DNA from: Pseudomonadota bacterium
GTDB taxonomy: Bacteria; Pseudomonadota; Alphaproteobacteria; Rhodospirillales; Magnetospirillaceae
Reading direction: 5' to 3'
DNA: 64,000 nucleotides
NCBI GenBank assembly: GCA_023458315.1
Contig: JAEXAH010000050.1
Coordinates: forward strand, 62,001 to 126,000
Shown here: in pieces, positions 17,411-25,447 of the stretch
How positions within the stretch are numbered: position 1 is the first letter of the stretch
How the letters are laid out: each line of letters begins with the position of its first letter
The notes under the pieces: model-generated
Databases searched by the model: none
Told to the model about the DNA's origin: nothing
What the model saw: the letters and a program-made list of their open reading frames with translations, nothing else
Program-made: the position numbers and the translations under genes

Positions 17411-18577
17411 TCACAGCCCGATCCGGTGGGCGCGGGCGGTGAAGAAGATGCCCGACGGCTTGGACGCGGGCAGTTCCGCCACCTTTTCCAAGCTTTCGGT
17501 ATCCCACACCGTCACCTGATCGCTGTCGCGCGCCGACAGCCACACCCGTTCGCCGCGCGGGGTGAATTCCATGTGCAGCACCGCCTGTCCCGGCTCGATG
17601 GTCTTGACCACCTTCAGGCTGGGAACGTCGATGACCTGGACCTTGCCGTTGTCGGGCAGGGCGAAATTGACCCACATCTGGCGGCCGTCGGGCCGCAGCA
17701 TGGCGAAGATGGGCTGGCCCGCCACCGGGATGCGGCCGATCTCGCGCCAGGTGGTGGTGTCCACCACCAGCACCTCGTGACGGCCGATGGCGGGCAGGAA
17801 CGCCTGGGTGCCCGACGCCGCCCAGCCTTCCAGATGGGGCATCTTGTAGACCGGCAGCGGCTGCTGGCCCTTGCCGTAATGATCCAGGATGCGCCGCACC
17901 CCGGCATCGGGGTTCCACAAATCCAGCATGGCGATGCCGTCCTCGCCGAACAGCCCGGCCATGTAATAACGGCCGTCCTCCGTCACCAGCGCGTCATAGG
18001 GCTGGGTGCCGATACCGGTGTATTTGCGGATTTTCGGCGTCCTGGCATCCTTGAGGTCGGCCAGCCAGATCTCGCCCGCCTCGTACAGCGAGAACACGAA
18101 GCGGTTGCCCGGCGCATCCTCGAGCCCCACCACCTTGGAGCGGCTGCCGTCGGCGGCGATGGCCGGGATGTCGGCCACCAATTCCAGGGTGTCGGCGTCG
18201 AACACCTTGACACCGCCGGGGGTGTAATTGGCCACCGCCACCAGCCGCCCGTCCTGGGAAATGGCGCCACCGATGGAATTGCCCGATTGCACCACGCGGC
18301 CGACCACGCGGCCTTGCAGCAGGTCGACCTTGGTCAGCCCGCCGTCGCGGCCGAAGACGAAGGCGAAGCGCTCGTCGCGGGAATAGACCAGCGAGGCGTG
18401 CGACAGGTCGCCCAGGCCGGTGATGCGGCCCAGCGCGCTGCTGCGGGTGGTTTCCACCAATTGCAGGGCGCCGTCGGCGCGCTCGACCACCAGACCAAGA
18501 TCGCCGGTGGCGCGCAATGGCGGCTGGGCGCAAGCGGACAGCATCAAGGCGATGGCCGCGCAGGCAAAACGCTTCAT
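17411..18577 (-). CDS. nirF: Heme d1 biosynthesis lipoprotein NirF
   Basis: A 388-residue propeller protein needed for a late step of heme d1 formation or insertion. The N-terminus MKRFACAAIALMLSACAQ is a lipoprotein signal with lipobox LSAC, so it should be anchored to a membrane and face the periplasm. The body shows repeated NirS-like blades, such as LVYSRDERFAFVFGRDGGLTKVD, but there is no cytochrome c domain. Its start overlaps the nirC stop by ATGA; an earlier in-frame start at 18610 lacks the signal peptide. Confidence 0.92.
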   Translation of the reverse strand: MKRFACAAIALMLSACAQPPLRATGDLGLVVERADGALQLVETTRSSALGRITGLGDLSHASLVYSRDERFAFVFGRDGGLTKVDLLQGRVVGRVVQSGNSIGGAISQDGRLVAVANYTPGGVKVFDADTLELVADIPAIAADGSRSKVVGLEDAPGNRFVFSLYEAGEIWLADLKDARTPKIRKYTGIGTQPYDALVTEDGRYYMAGLFGEDGIAMLDLWNPDAGVRRILDHYGKGQQPLPVYKMPHLEGWAASGTQAFLPAIGRHEVLVVDTTTWREIGRIPVAGQPIFAMLRPDGRQMWVNFALPDNGKVQVIDVPSLKVVKTIEPGQAVLHMEFTPRGERVWLSARDSDQVTVWDTESLEKVAELPASKPSGIFFTARAHRIGL

Positions 18578-18888
18578 GGCCCTTCTCCCTTGAGATGGCG
18601 GACGATCCACAGGGCGTCATCCTCGGACAACAGGCCACGCCACGCGGGCATGGGAGTGCCGGGGCGGCCGTCCAGGATGGTGGCGGTCAGGGCCTCGTCG
18701 CCGATCTCCACCAGGGTTTCGGCCCGAAGCGGCGACCCCAGCCCGCCCTGGCGGGTCAGGCCATGGCACGAACCGCAATCCTGGTCCACCATGTGGCGCA
18801 ATTGTTCCTGGCGGGCCGGGCTGGGCGCGGCAAAGGCCGCCGAGGCGGCCAGCAGGCCGCCCAACGCCAGGACGAGAACGGGCTTCAT
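18574..18888 (-). CDS. nirC: Cytochrome c NirC
   Basis: A small periplasmic monoheme cytochrome of 104 residues with a signal peptide (MKPVLVLALGGLLAASAAFA) and the heme site C38-xx-C41-H42 (CGSCH). The axial methionine is probably in RPGTPMPAW. NirC donates electrons during heme d1 maturation and may also serve NirS. Both ends overlap neighbours by ATGA (nirE upstream, nirF downstream). Confidence 0.9.
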   Translation of the reverse strand: MKPVLVLALGGLLAASAAFAAPSPARQEQLRHMVDQDCGSCHGLTRQGGLGSPLRAETLVEIGDEALTATILDGRPGTPMPAWRGLLSEDDALWIVRHLKGEGP

Positions 18889-19652
18889 TGCGCCGCCTCG
18901 TGCACCAGCCGCTCCAGGTGCGGCTGGGTGGCGTGGGCCACCACCTGGCCGATCACCAGCAGCGACGGCGGGCGCGGCTGCCAGCGGGCCATGTCGGCCG
19001 CCAGATGATCCAGGCAGGTGTACAGCGTGCGCTGTTGCGGCGTGGTGCCGCGTTCGATGATCGCGACGGGCGTCTCGCCTGCGAGCCCCGCGCCCCGTAG
19101 GCCGCAGGCGAGACGCTCCGCGCTCGCCACCCCCATGTACACCACCAGGGTGCACCGGGGGTCGGCCAGCGAAGACCAATCCAAATCCAGGTCGCGGTCA
19201 TCCATGCGATGGCCCGTGACCAACCTGACACTTTCCGCCACCCCGCGATGGGTCAGCGGTATTCCGGCGGCGGCGGCGCAGCCCGAGGCGGCGGTGATGC
19301 CGGGCACCACCTGGAACGGGATACCGGCGGCGGCCAGCGCCTCGGCTTCCTCGCCGCCGCGGCCGAACACGAAGGGGTCGCCCCCCTTCAGCCGCACCAC
19401 GTCGTGGCCCGCCAGGGCCAGATCCACCAACAGCCGGTTGATGGCGTCCTGGGGCAGCGAATGCCGCCCGGTTTCCTTGCCCACGTCCACCCGGCGGGCA
19501 TGGGGCGGGATCAGGTCCAGCACCGCCTCGCCCACCAGCCGGTCGAACACCACCAGTTCCGCACCGGCGATCAGACGGGTCGCCTTGACCGTCAGCAATT
19601 CCGGGTCGCCGGGACCGGCGCCCACCAGCATCACCTTGCCGAGCTTCGTCAT
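18885..19652 (-). CDS. nirE: Uroporphyrinogen-III C-methyltransferase NirE
   Basis: SAM-dependent enzyme that dimethylates uroporphyrinogen III to precorrin-2, the first committed step toward heme d1. The 255-residue protein has the SUMT signatures VGAGPGDPELLTVKA, VVRLKGGDPFVFGRGGEE and PGITAASGCAAAAGIPLTHR. It could also feed siroheme or cobalamin, but the ATGA overlap with nirC ties it to heme d1. Confidence 0.93.
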   Translation of the reverse strand: MTKLGKVMLVGAGPGDPELLTVKATRLIAGAELVVFDRLVGEAVLDLIPPHARRVDVGKETGRHSLPQDAINRLLVDLALAGHDVVRLKGGDPFVFGRGGEEAEALAAAGIPFQVVPGITAASGCAAAAGIPLTHRGVAESVRLVTGHRMDDRDLDLDWSSLADPRCTLVVYMGVASAERLACGLRGAGLAGETPVAIIERGTTPQQRTLYTCLDHLAADMARWQPRPPSLLVIGQVVAHATQPHLERLVHEAAQ

Positions 19653-19702
19653 GGCTCTCCCCCCTTGTCATGCCGCCATGGCGATGTTCAATCGCCACCC
19701 GG

Positions 19703-20017
19703 CTAACGGATCACCTCGACCGTTCCCATCATGTCGGGATGGGGACCGCAGCGAATTTCAAAGCGGCCCGGCGTGTCGAAGCGGAACCGATAGGTTTCGC
19801 CCGGAAACAGCCGGTCCGATTCCGGTTGGCCCTGGACGATGACTGAATGGCTGGTGCGTTTTTCATCGTTCCGCCATTCCACCACCGTGCCCGGCCGCAC
19901 GCTCAGCGTCTGGGGCGTGAAGCGGTACTTGTCCATGACGACAGTCACCACCTCGTCGGCCCGGACGGGCACGGCCAGCAGGGAGAGAAGAACGGCACCC
20001 GTCAGCGCACGGAGCAT
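19703..20017 (-). CDS. Small periplasmic cupredoxin
   Basis: A 104-residue blue-copper-type protein with signal peptide MLRALTGAVLLSLLAVPVRA. Type 1 copper ligands are recognisable: His57 (TSHSV), then Cys90, His93 and Met96 in IRCGPHPDMM. It resembles plastocyanin/azurin-fold electron carriers. It sits between the EB_dh cytochrome and nirE, so a role in delivering electrons to NirS or to heme d1 maturation is inferred. No nirM (cytochrome c551) gene is present here. Confidence 0.8.
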   Translation of the reverse strand: MLRALTGAVLLSLLAVPVRADEVVTVVMDKYRFTPQTLSVRPGTVVEWRNDEKRTSHSVIVQGQPESDRLFPGETYRFRFDTPGRFEIRCGPHPDMMGTVEVIR

Positions 20018-20040
20018 GGCCCTTCCCTCCCCTTTCGCCG

Positions 20041-21030
20041 TTACTGCTTGACCGCCTTGATCTCGCCCTCGGCGTCCAGGCCCAGGCGCATGTCCAGCGA
20101 GACATGGTGGAAACGGCCCCAGGCATAGTCGTCGTGGATGGCGAAGCCGACGGTATAGGTCTTGCCCGCTTCCAGCGCGTGGTCGCCGGGCTGGCCCGAC
20201 TTCAGCTTGCGGGTCATGGTGACGACCCAATTGTCGCCTTCCTTCTTGCCCTCGAACTTGGCGCCGCCATCGGCCTTCAGCACGCGTTCGGACAGCACGT
20301 AGCCGTCTTCCGACACGCCGCCCTTGCCGCTCTTGTAGCGGGCGAGGTCCAGGAACTTGCCGTCCTTCAGCATGGCGTCCAGTTCGGCCTGCGGCTTGAC
20401 CTTGTCCCAGCCGCCGCGCGGCTCGTCCTTGATCGAGATGGCGGTGCGGCTTTCCGGCAGGTACTTGGTGACGAAGCCGTCCTTCTTGGGCGCGCTGGGC
20501 ATGTCGCGGGCGTCGGCGTGGCACGAGCTCCAGCATCCGGCGCGGTCGGCGTCGGCCACCTTGCCCGCGTCGATCATCAGCGCGACCTTGACCTCGTTGT
20601 CGGGGTCCATCTTGCCGCCCGGCGCATTGGGGGCCGCGTTGTGCGGACCGGCCGGGAACTCGAAGCGCATGTACAGGTTCTCGGCATCATAGGCCGCCTT
20701 GATCTTCAGCGGGATCGAAGCGCGCTTGCCGGGAATGACGGTGGGCTCGATCTTCTGGCCCGTGGCCATCTTCTTGCCCATGTCGGCGGTTTCCTCGGCA
20801 TGGCAGCCCGAGCACTTCTCGCCCTTCTTGGTGTAGGACCGGGCGCCGCCGTGATCGGTGCCGGTCTGGATCCATTCGTAGGACGACTGGCCGGGATAGA
20901 ACAGCACGGTCTTGGCCTCGGGCGCCTTGGCCCAGTCGATGGTCTTGCCAGCCGCCCAGGCCGAGCCCATGCCCAGCATCAGCGCGCAGGAAGCAACCCC
21001 CAGGGTGGTGAACAGGGAACGCTTGCTCAT
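20041..21030 (-). CDS. Cytochrome with ethylbenzene-dehydrogenase-type heme-binding domain
   Basis: A 329-residue periplasmic protein with signal peptide ending GSAWA. The N-terminal part has a c-type heme site C73-xx-C76-H77 (CSGCH). The C-terminal part resembles the EB_dh/DMSO-dehydrogenase gamma heme-binding domain and contains a second, atypical C166-xxx-C170-H171 (CWSSCH). It follows nirT closely and is probably its electron acceptor. Specific function unknown. A second ATG three bases upstream (21033) is equally possible; AGGAG is better spaced from 21030. Confidence 0.72.
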   Translation of the reverse strand: MSKRSLFTTLGVASCALMLGMGSAWAAGKTIDWAKAPEAKTVLFYPGQSSYEWIQTGTDHGGARSYTKKGEKCSGCHAEETADMGKKMATGQKIEPTVIPGKRASIPLKIKAAYDAENLYMRFEFPAGPHNAAPNAPGGKMDPDNEVKVALMIDAGKVADADRAGCWSSCHADARDMPSAPKKDGFVTKYLPESRTAISIKDEPRGGWDKVKPQAELDAMLKDGKFLDLARYKSGKGGVSEDGYVLSERVLKADGGAKFEGKKEGDNWVVTMTRKLKSGQPGDHALEAGKTYTVGFAIHDDYAWGRFHHVSLDMRLGLDAEGEIKAVKQ

Positions 21031-21035
21031 CATCC

Positions 21036-21617
21036 TCACTCCTCGTCTTCCAGCCCTTGGTGGACCGGCTTGTGGGCAATGCCCTTGTGGCAGTCGATGC
21101 AGGTCATGCCGTCTTCCTGGGCGTTCTCGTGCTGCTTGCGGGCACGCTGCTTCTGCTTCTCCGGGTCCATCTGGTCGAAGGCATGGCAGTTGCGGCATTC
21201 ACGGGAATCGTTGGCCTTCATGCGCGCCCATTCGCGCTTGGCCATTGTCAGGCGGTTGGCATCGAATTTCTCGGGGGTGTCAACCGTGCCCAGGACCTTG
21301 TGGTACAGCTCGTTGGACGCCTGGATCTTGCGGATGATCTTGTGGGTCCAGTCCTTGGGAACGTGACAATCGGGGCACCCGGCGCGCACGCCCGAGCGGT
21401 TGGTGTAGTGGATCGTCTTCTTGTATTCCTGATAGACGTTATCCCGCATCTCGTGACACGAAATACAGAAATCCAGCGTATTCGTTGCCTCCATTCCCGT
21501 ATTGAAGGCACCCCAGAAAACAATACCCCCAACAAAAAGGATCGCGGCACCGATCAGGGTCGCGCCCAGGATCCGTATACGGAACAGTCGGGTCAGCAAG
21601 GATTGGTTGGACGCCAT
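21036..21617 (-). CDS. nirT: NapC/NirT-type tetraheme quinol dehydrogenase
   Basis: Membrane-anchored cytochrome that oxidises quinol and passes electrons to periplasmic reductases. One N-terminal membrane helix (about residues 17-37) precedes four heme sites: CISCH, CPDCH, CRNCH and CIDCH. About 193 residues from the ATG at 21617 (GGGG 7 bases upstream); an ATG at 21644 would add nine residues. First gene of the minus-strand nir run, divergent from nirS, with FNR-like dyads between them. The link to NirS is inferred from position; NapC-like names overlap. Confidence 0.88.
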   Translation of the reverse strand: MASNQSLLTRLFRIRILGATLIGAAILFVGGIVFWGAFNTGMEATNTLDFCISCHEMRDNVYQEYKKTIHYTNRSGVRAGCPDCHVPKDWTHKIIRKIQASNELYHKVLGTVDTPEKFDANRLTMAKREWARMKANDSRECRNCHAFDQMDPEKQKQRARKQHENAQEDGMTCIDCHKGIAHKPVHQGLEDEE

Positions 21618-21758
21618 GGCCGTACCCCGAAGGTCTCCTCTCATTTTTCCCCAGCCTTACATGAAGGCGCGGAAGCCAAACTTGACGTTGGACAACCGTC
21701 ACCCCCTGGCCACGGCCGCCGATGGGCGAACCCTATCCCGGGTGGCGCGGTGGGTTTT

Positions 21759-21772
21759 GTGATCTTGGTCAA
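21759..21772. promoter_or_regulatory. FNR/DNR-like box in front of nirT
   Basis: GTGAT-CTTG-GTCAA matches the CRP/FNR-family dyad TTGAT-N4-GTCAA except at the first base. It lies about 120-150 bases upstream of the nirT start. The half CTTGGTCAA is shared with the boxes at 50021 and 51713. Confidence 0.6.
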
Positions 21773-21831
21773 TTTGCCGAACGTTGTACGGAATTCCCCG
21801 GATCGGCCCTGGGACTTTTCCAAACCGCCAT

Positions 21832-21845
21832 TTGACTTTGGTTAA
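21832..21845. promoter_or_regulatory. FNR/DNR-like box in front of nirS
   Basis: TTGAC-TTTG-GTTAA is a near-perfect dyad of the FNR/DNR type centred 103 bases upstream of the nirS ATG. Its reverse complement, TTAACCAAAGTCAA, shares 11 bases with the box in front of the CRP/FNR gene at 23691. Confidence 0.7.
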
Positions 21846-21941
21846 AGAGACGGACTGGAAGCCCCTTCATCCTCTCGGACATTCGATGCGCTGGGTCCCT
21901 TGGGGGGAACTGGGGCAATCCGATCATTGTGGAGGTAAAGG

Positions 21942-23561
21942 ATGTGGAAGGGACTCAAAGCCGCCCTGATGGTGTCGGCACTTCCGTTCGCGATGGGTAC
22001 CGCCCTCGCTGACGAGCCGAGCCTGGGCAAGGACGCCAAGGAAGCCAGCGCCAAGATCTATTTCGAGCGCTGCGCCGGCTGCCACGGCGTGCTGCGCAAG
22101 GGCGCGACCGGCAAGAACCTGGAGCCCGAGGCCACCCGCAAGCTGGGACAGGCCCGCCTCGAGAAGATCATCAGCTACGGCACCGACGGCGGCATGGTGA
22201 ACTTCGACGACATCCTGACCAAGGATGAGATCAAGAACGTCGCCACCTATATCCAGATGACCCCCGATTCGCCGCCGGAATGGGGCATGAAGGAACTGAC
22301 CGCCAGCTGGAAGGTGGTGGTCCCGCCCGAGAAGCGGCCGACCAAGCAGATGAACAAGATCAATCTGCAAAACGTCTTCTCGGTCACGCTGCGCGATTCG
22401 GGCGAAGTCGCCCTGATCGACGGCGACACCAAGAAGATCGTCAGCATCGTCAAGACCGGCTATGCCGTGCACATCTCGCGCCTGTCCGCTTCGGGCCGCT
22501 ATGTCTACGTCATCGGCCGCGACGGCAAGCTGGACATGATCGACCTGTGGATGGAAAAGCCCGCCGTGGTGGCCACCATCAAGACCGGTCTGGATGCCCG
22601 TTCGGTCGATACCTCGAAGTTCAAAGGCTTCGAGGACAAGTACGCGGTCGCCGGTTCCTATTGGCCGCCGCAATACGTGATCATGGACGGCCAGACCCTG
22701 GAGCCGCTGAAGGTGGTTTCGACCCGCGGCATCACCGTGGACGGCGACTATCACCCCGAGCCGCGCGTGGCGTCGATCGTTTCCTCGGTGATCAAGCCCG
22801 AATGGGTCATCAACATCAAGGAAACCGGCCAGATCAAGCTGGTGGATTATTCCGACATCAAGAACCTGAAGGAAACCACCATCGAGTCCGCCAAGTTCCT
22901 GCATGACGGCGGCTGGGATTCGACCAAGCGTTACTTCCTGGTGGCCGCCAACGCCTCCAACAAGGTCGCCGTGGTCGATACCAAGGAAGGCAAGCTGGCC
23001 GCCCTGGTCGACACCAAGGCCAAGCCGCATCCGGGCCGCGGCGCGAACTTCGTCCATCCGACCTTCGGGCCGGTGTGGGCCACCTCGCACCTGGGCGCCG
23101 ATGTCATCACCCTGATCGGCACCGATCCGGAAAAGCATCCGCAATACGCCTGGAAGGTGGTCGCCGAACTCAAGAACCACGGTTCCGGTTCGCTGTTCGT
23201 CAAGACCCACCCCAAGTCGAACCATCTGTGGGCCGACGCGCCGCTGATGCCGGAAAAGGAAGCCGCCGAATCGGTGACGGTGTTCGACATCAACAACCTG
23301 GACAAGGGTCCGCAGGTGCTGAACGTCGCCGCCATGGCCGGGCTGCCCGATTCCAAGTCGGTCAAGCGCGTGGTGCAGGCCGAGTACAACGAGGCCGGTG
23401 ACGAGGTCTGGTACTCGATCTGGGCCGGCAAGACCGAACCGTCGGCCATCGTGGTCATCGACGACAAGACCCTGAAGCCCAAGGCCGTGATCAAGGATCC
23501 CAAGCTGATCACCCCGACCGGCAAGTTCAACGTGCACAACACCCAGCACGACATCTACTAA
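21942..23561 (+). CDS. nirS: Cytochrome cd1 nitrite reductase NirS
   Basis: Periplasmic dissimilatory nitrite reductase that makes nitric oxide. The 539-residue length fits the family. A Sec signal (MWKGLKAALMVSALPFAMGTALA) is followed by the cytochrome c domain with C44-xx-C47-H48 (CAGCH) and the eight-bladed d1 propeller. Likely d1 proximal ligand His177 (YAVHIS) and active-site His321 (FLHDGGW) and His372 (FVHPTFGPVW) are all present. Own promoter with an FNR-like box, strong ribosome-binding site and a terminator, so probably monocistronic. No nor genes for the NO produced are in the window. Confidence 0.97.
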   Translation: MWKGLKAALMVSALPFAMGTALADEPSLGKDAKEASAKIYFERCAGCHGVLRKGATGKNLEPEATRKLGQARLEKIISYGTDGGMVNFDDILTKDEIKNVATYIQMTPDSPPEWGMKELTASWKVVVPPEKRPTKQMNKINLQNVFSVTLRDSGEVALIDGDTKKIVSIVKTGYAVHISRLSASGRYVYVIGRDGKLDMIDLWMEKPAVVATIKTGLDARSVDTSKFKGFEDKYAVAGSYWPPQYVIMDGQTLEPLKVVSTRGITVDGDYHPEPRVASIVSSVIKPEWVINIKETGQIKLVDYSDIKNLKETTIESAKFLHDGGWDSTKRYFLVAANASNKVAVVDTKEGKLAALVDTKAKPHPGRGANFVHPTFGPVWATSHLGADVITLIGTDPEKHPQYAWKVVAELKNHGSGSLFVKTHPKSNHLWADAPLMPEKEAAESVTVFDINNLDKGPQVLNVAAMAGLPDSKSVKRVVQAEYNEAGDEVWYSIWAGKTEPSAIVVIDDKTLKPKAVIKDPKLITPTGKFNVHNTQHDIY

Positions 23562-23574
23562 GGTAATATTGCCG

Positions 23575-23611
23575 AAAGCCCCGGAAGGCACCGCCTTCCG
23601 GGGCTTTTTTC
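23575..23611 (+). terminator. Rho-independent terminator after nirS
   Basis: A 12-bp perfect stem GCCCCGGAAGGC / GCCTTCCGGGGC with an ACC loop, flanked by AAA and TTTTTT, begins 14 bases after the stop. Confidence 0.93.
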
Positions 23612-23617
23612 TTGAGC

Positions 23618-23631
23618 CTGACCAAAGTCAA
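23618..23631. promoter_or_regulatory. FNR/DNR-like box in front of the CRP/FNR gene pair
   Basis: CTGAC-CAAA-GTCAA lies just after the nirS terminator, centred about 66 bases upstream of the ATG at 23691, a position that suits class II activation from about -41. Suggests auto- or cross-regulation of the regulator genes. Confidence 0.55.
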
Positions 23632-23690
23632 GGGCGCCCGACCGGCCGCGCGCGAGTGTGTGCATGCACCGCTTGGGATCGGAGGGGGAA

Positions 23691-24398
23691 ATGAGTTCCG
23701 AGACCCTGGATGCCTTGCGCGCCCATCCGTTGTTCGGCGTGCTGTCGGCCGCCCATCTGTCGGCCCTGCTGGACGATCCCGAGGTCCAGGTCTTCGCCGA
23801 GGGCGAAACCCTGTTCCAACAGGGCGACCCGGCCCAACGCCTGTTCGTCATCATGCAGGGCATGGTGGAACTGGCGATCGAACGGCCGGGACAGGCGCCG
23901 GAAGTGCTGGCCCGTCTGGTCGAGGGCGAGACGGTCGGCGCCGATTCCCTGTTGCCCGGCGGCCGCCACGCCGCCACCGCCCGTGTCGCCGAACCGACCC
24001 TGGCCGCCGTGGTGTCCTCGGCCGGGTTGCTGGCCCTGCTGGAGACGGATTTCGATCTGGCGCTGGCCATGCTGGCGGAAATGGCCGGGTCGTTGCGCGG
24101 CCAGATCAAGGAAATCACCGAACTGAAACTGCAATCCACCACCGAGCGGCTGGCCAGCTATCTGGCGGCGCTGGCGGGCGATTGCGACGGCCGCGTCGTG
24201 GTGCGCCTGCCGTGCGAAAAGCGGCTGCTGGCCGACCGGCTGGGCATGGAACCGGCGACGCTGAGCCGCGCCTTCGCCAAGCTGCGCGAATTGGGCGTCG
24301 AAACCGGACGCGGCGACCGCGTCGAGATCGCCGACGTGGACGCCCTGCGCGATCTGGCGGAATCCCTGGATACCGGCAGCGAGGGAGGACGGTCATGA
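23691..24398 (+). CDS. CRP/FNR-family transcriptional regulator (Dnr-like)
   Basis: A 235-residue regulator: N-terminal cyclic-nucleotide-type beta-roll (FQQGDPAQRLFVIMQGMVEL), long dimerisation helix, and C-terminal winged helix with EKRLLADRLGMEPATLSRAF. It lacks the N-terminal FNR cysteine cluster, so it resembles the Dnr/NnrR branch that senses NO through heme; the ligand is not proven here. ATG at 23691 follows GGAGGGGG. Located after nirS and overlapping the next regulator by ATGA, it is the obvious candidate to bind the window's five dyads. Confidence 0.87.
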   Translation: MSSETLDALRAHPLFGVLSAAHLSALLDDPEVQVFAEGETLFQQGDPAQRLFVIMQGMVELAIERPGQAPEVLARLVEGETVGADSLLPGGRHAATARVAEPTLAAVVSSAGLLALLETDFDLALAMLAEMAGSLRGQIKEITELKLQSTTERLASYLAALAGDCDGRVVVRLPCEKRLLADRLGMEPATLSRAFAKLRELGVETGRGDRVEIADVDALRDLAESLDTGSEGGRS

Positions 24399-25159
24399 CC
24401 TGCCCCTGCCGCCAGATTTGTCTGGTGCCCAAGCCGGGTTGCTCCCGCCCGCACGACAGCCTGCCGCGCCACCGCGCCGCCGGGCCGCAACTGGCCGCCC
24501 AGGTCATGGCCCTGCCGCTGTTCGGCGGTCTGGACCACGCGGTGCTGGAACGGCTGATGGCCGATGCCAGCGCCCTGACCTGCGAACGCCGCACCCTGCT
24601 GTTTTCCGCCGGAACCCGGGCAGATTGCTTCTATATCGTGCTGGACGGCCAGGTGAAGCTGTTCGCCCTGACCCCCGACGGCCGCGAAAGCATCGTCGAG
24701 GTGTTCACCCCGGTTTCCAGCTTCGGCGAGGCCGCCATGCTGACCCATGGCCCGTTCCCGCTGCACGCCGAGGTGATCGAGGACGCCACCCTGATCCGGG
24801 TCGGCCGCCGCGCCTTTCTCAACACCCTGCGCAGCGACCATGTGGTGGCCTATCGCATGTTGGCCAGCATGTGCCGCTGGCACCAGCGCCTGTCCGGCGA
24901 AATCCGCCATCTCAAGCAATTGCCGCCATGGCAGCGCGTGGCCGAGTTCCTGCTGGCGCTGACCGAGGCACACGAGGGCGAGGCCCTGGTCGCCCTGCCC
25001 TTCAACAAGGAAGTGCTGGCCAGCCGCGTCGGCATCCGCCGCGAATCGCTGTCGCGGGTGCTGGCCCGCCTGCGCGACATGGGCGTCCGTACCGAAGGAA
25101 ACGCGGTGCGCATCGACGATGTCGGCCATCTGCGGCGCCTGTGCGCGGCCACCGCCTGA
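24395..25159 (+). CDS. CRP/FNR-family regulator with Cys-rich N-terminus
   Basis: A 254-residue regulator. The first 16 residues contain four cysteines (C3, C5, C9, C16; MTCPCRQICLVPKPGC), a possible iron-sulfur or metal site whose spacing differs from classic FNR. Then come the beta-roll (FSAGTRADCFYIVLDGQVKL), dimer helix and a helix-turn-helix with RRESLSRVL, matching the FNR recognition pattern E-xx-SR. Its ATG overlaps the preceding regulator's stop. Probably a second oxygen or redox input into the denitrification genes. Confidence 0.85.
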   Translation: MTCPCRQICLVPKPGCSRPHDSLPRHRAAGPQLAAQVMALPLFGGLDHAVLERLMADASALTCERRTLLFSAGTRADCFYIVLDGQVKLFALTPDGRESIVEVFTPVSSFGEAAMLTHGPFPLHAEVIEDATLIRVGRRAFLNTLRSDHVVAYRMLASMCRWHQRLSGEIRHLKQLPPWQRVAEFLLALTEAHEGEALVALPFNKEVLASRVGIRRESLSRVLARLRDMGVRTEGNAVRIDDVGHLRRLCAATA

Positions 25160-25304
25160 CCCTGGCATCATAAAAATTTCATGCCCCGCCGCCGCCCCCT
25201 CGCCGGGCGGCGGCGGCGTTTTGGCGCGCCGTGTTTCCAGCATGCGCATTGCCCCCGACTTGCCGCACCGCCACCGCCTCCCCACAATCCTTGTTTGACA
25301 ACAG

Positions 25305-25327
25305 AAAGAAGCCGTGGCCTTCTTTTT
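25305..25327 (+). terminator. Possible terminator after the regulator pair
   Basis: Perfect 7-bp arms AAAGAAG / CTTCTTT around a CCGTGGC loop end in TT, about 145 bases past the stop of the second regulator. It has lower GC than the other terminators here and could be bidirectional. The remainder of the 288-base gap (25160-25447) is AT-richer with a GCAGCAA / TTGCTGC inverted repeat near 25396-25412 and no gene. Confidence 0.4.
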
Positions 25328-25447
25328 GAAAAAGCAGGTATGACCATTGGCTGAACGGGTTAATACCTTAATATAGGAACACCATTGTACCGCATTGCAG
25401 CAAGTTTTGCTGCGACGCAAAAATAAAAATGGTGACGGGAGGACGCA

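Larger units (their letters stand above)
21618..21941. other. Divergent nirT-nirS control region
   Basis: A 324-base gene-free region between two divergent denitrification units. It holds two 14-bp FNR/DNR-like dyads (listed separately) and a purine-rich ribosome-binding site for nirS (GGAGGTAAAGG). I could not assign -10 elements with confidence. Confidence 0.7.

Noticed and set aside
25390..25415. Riboswitch or attenuator in front of the Liv-type operon
   Set aside because: There is only a short GCAGCAA / TTGCTGC inverted repeat and no recognisable aptamer or leader peptide.
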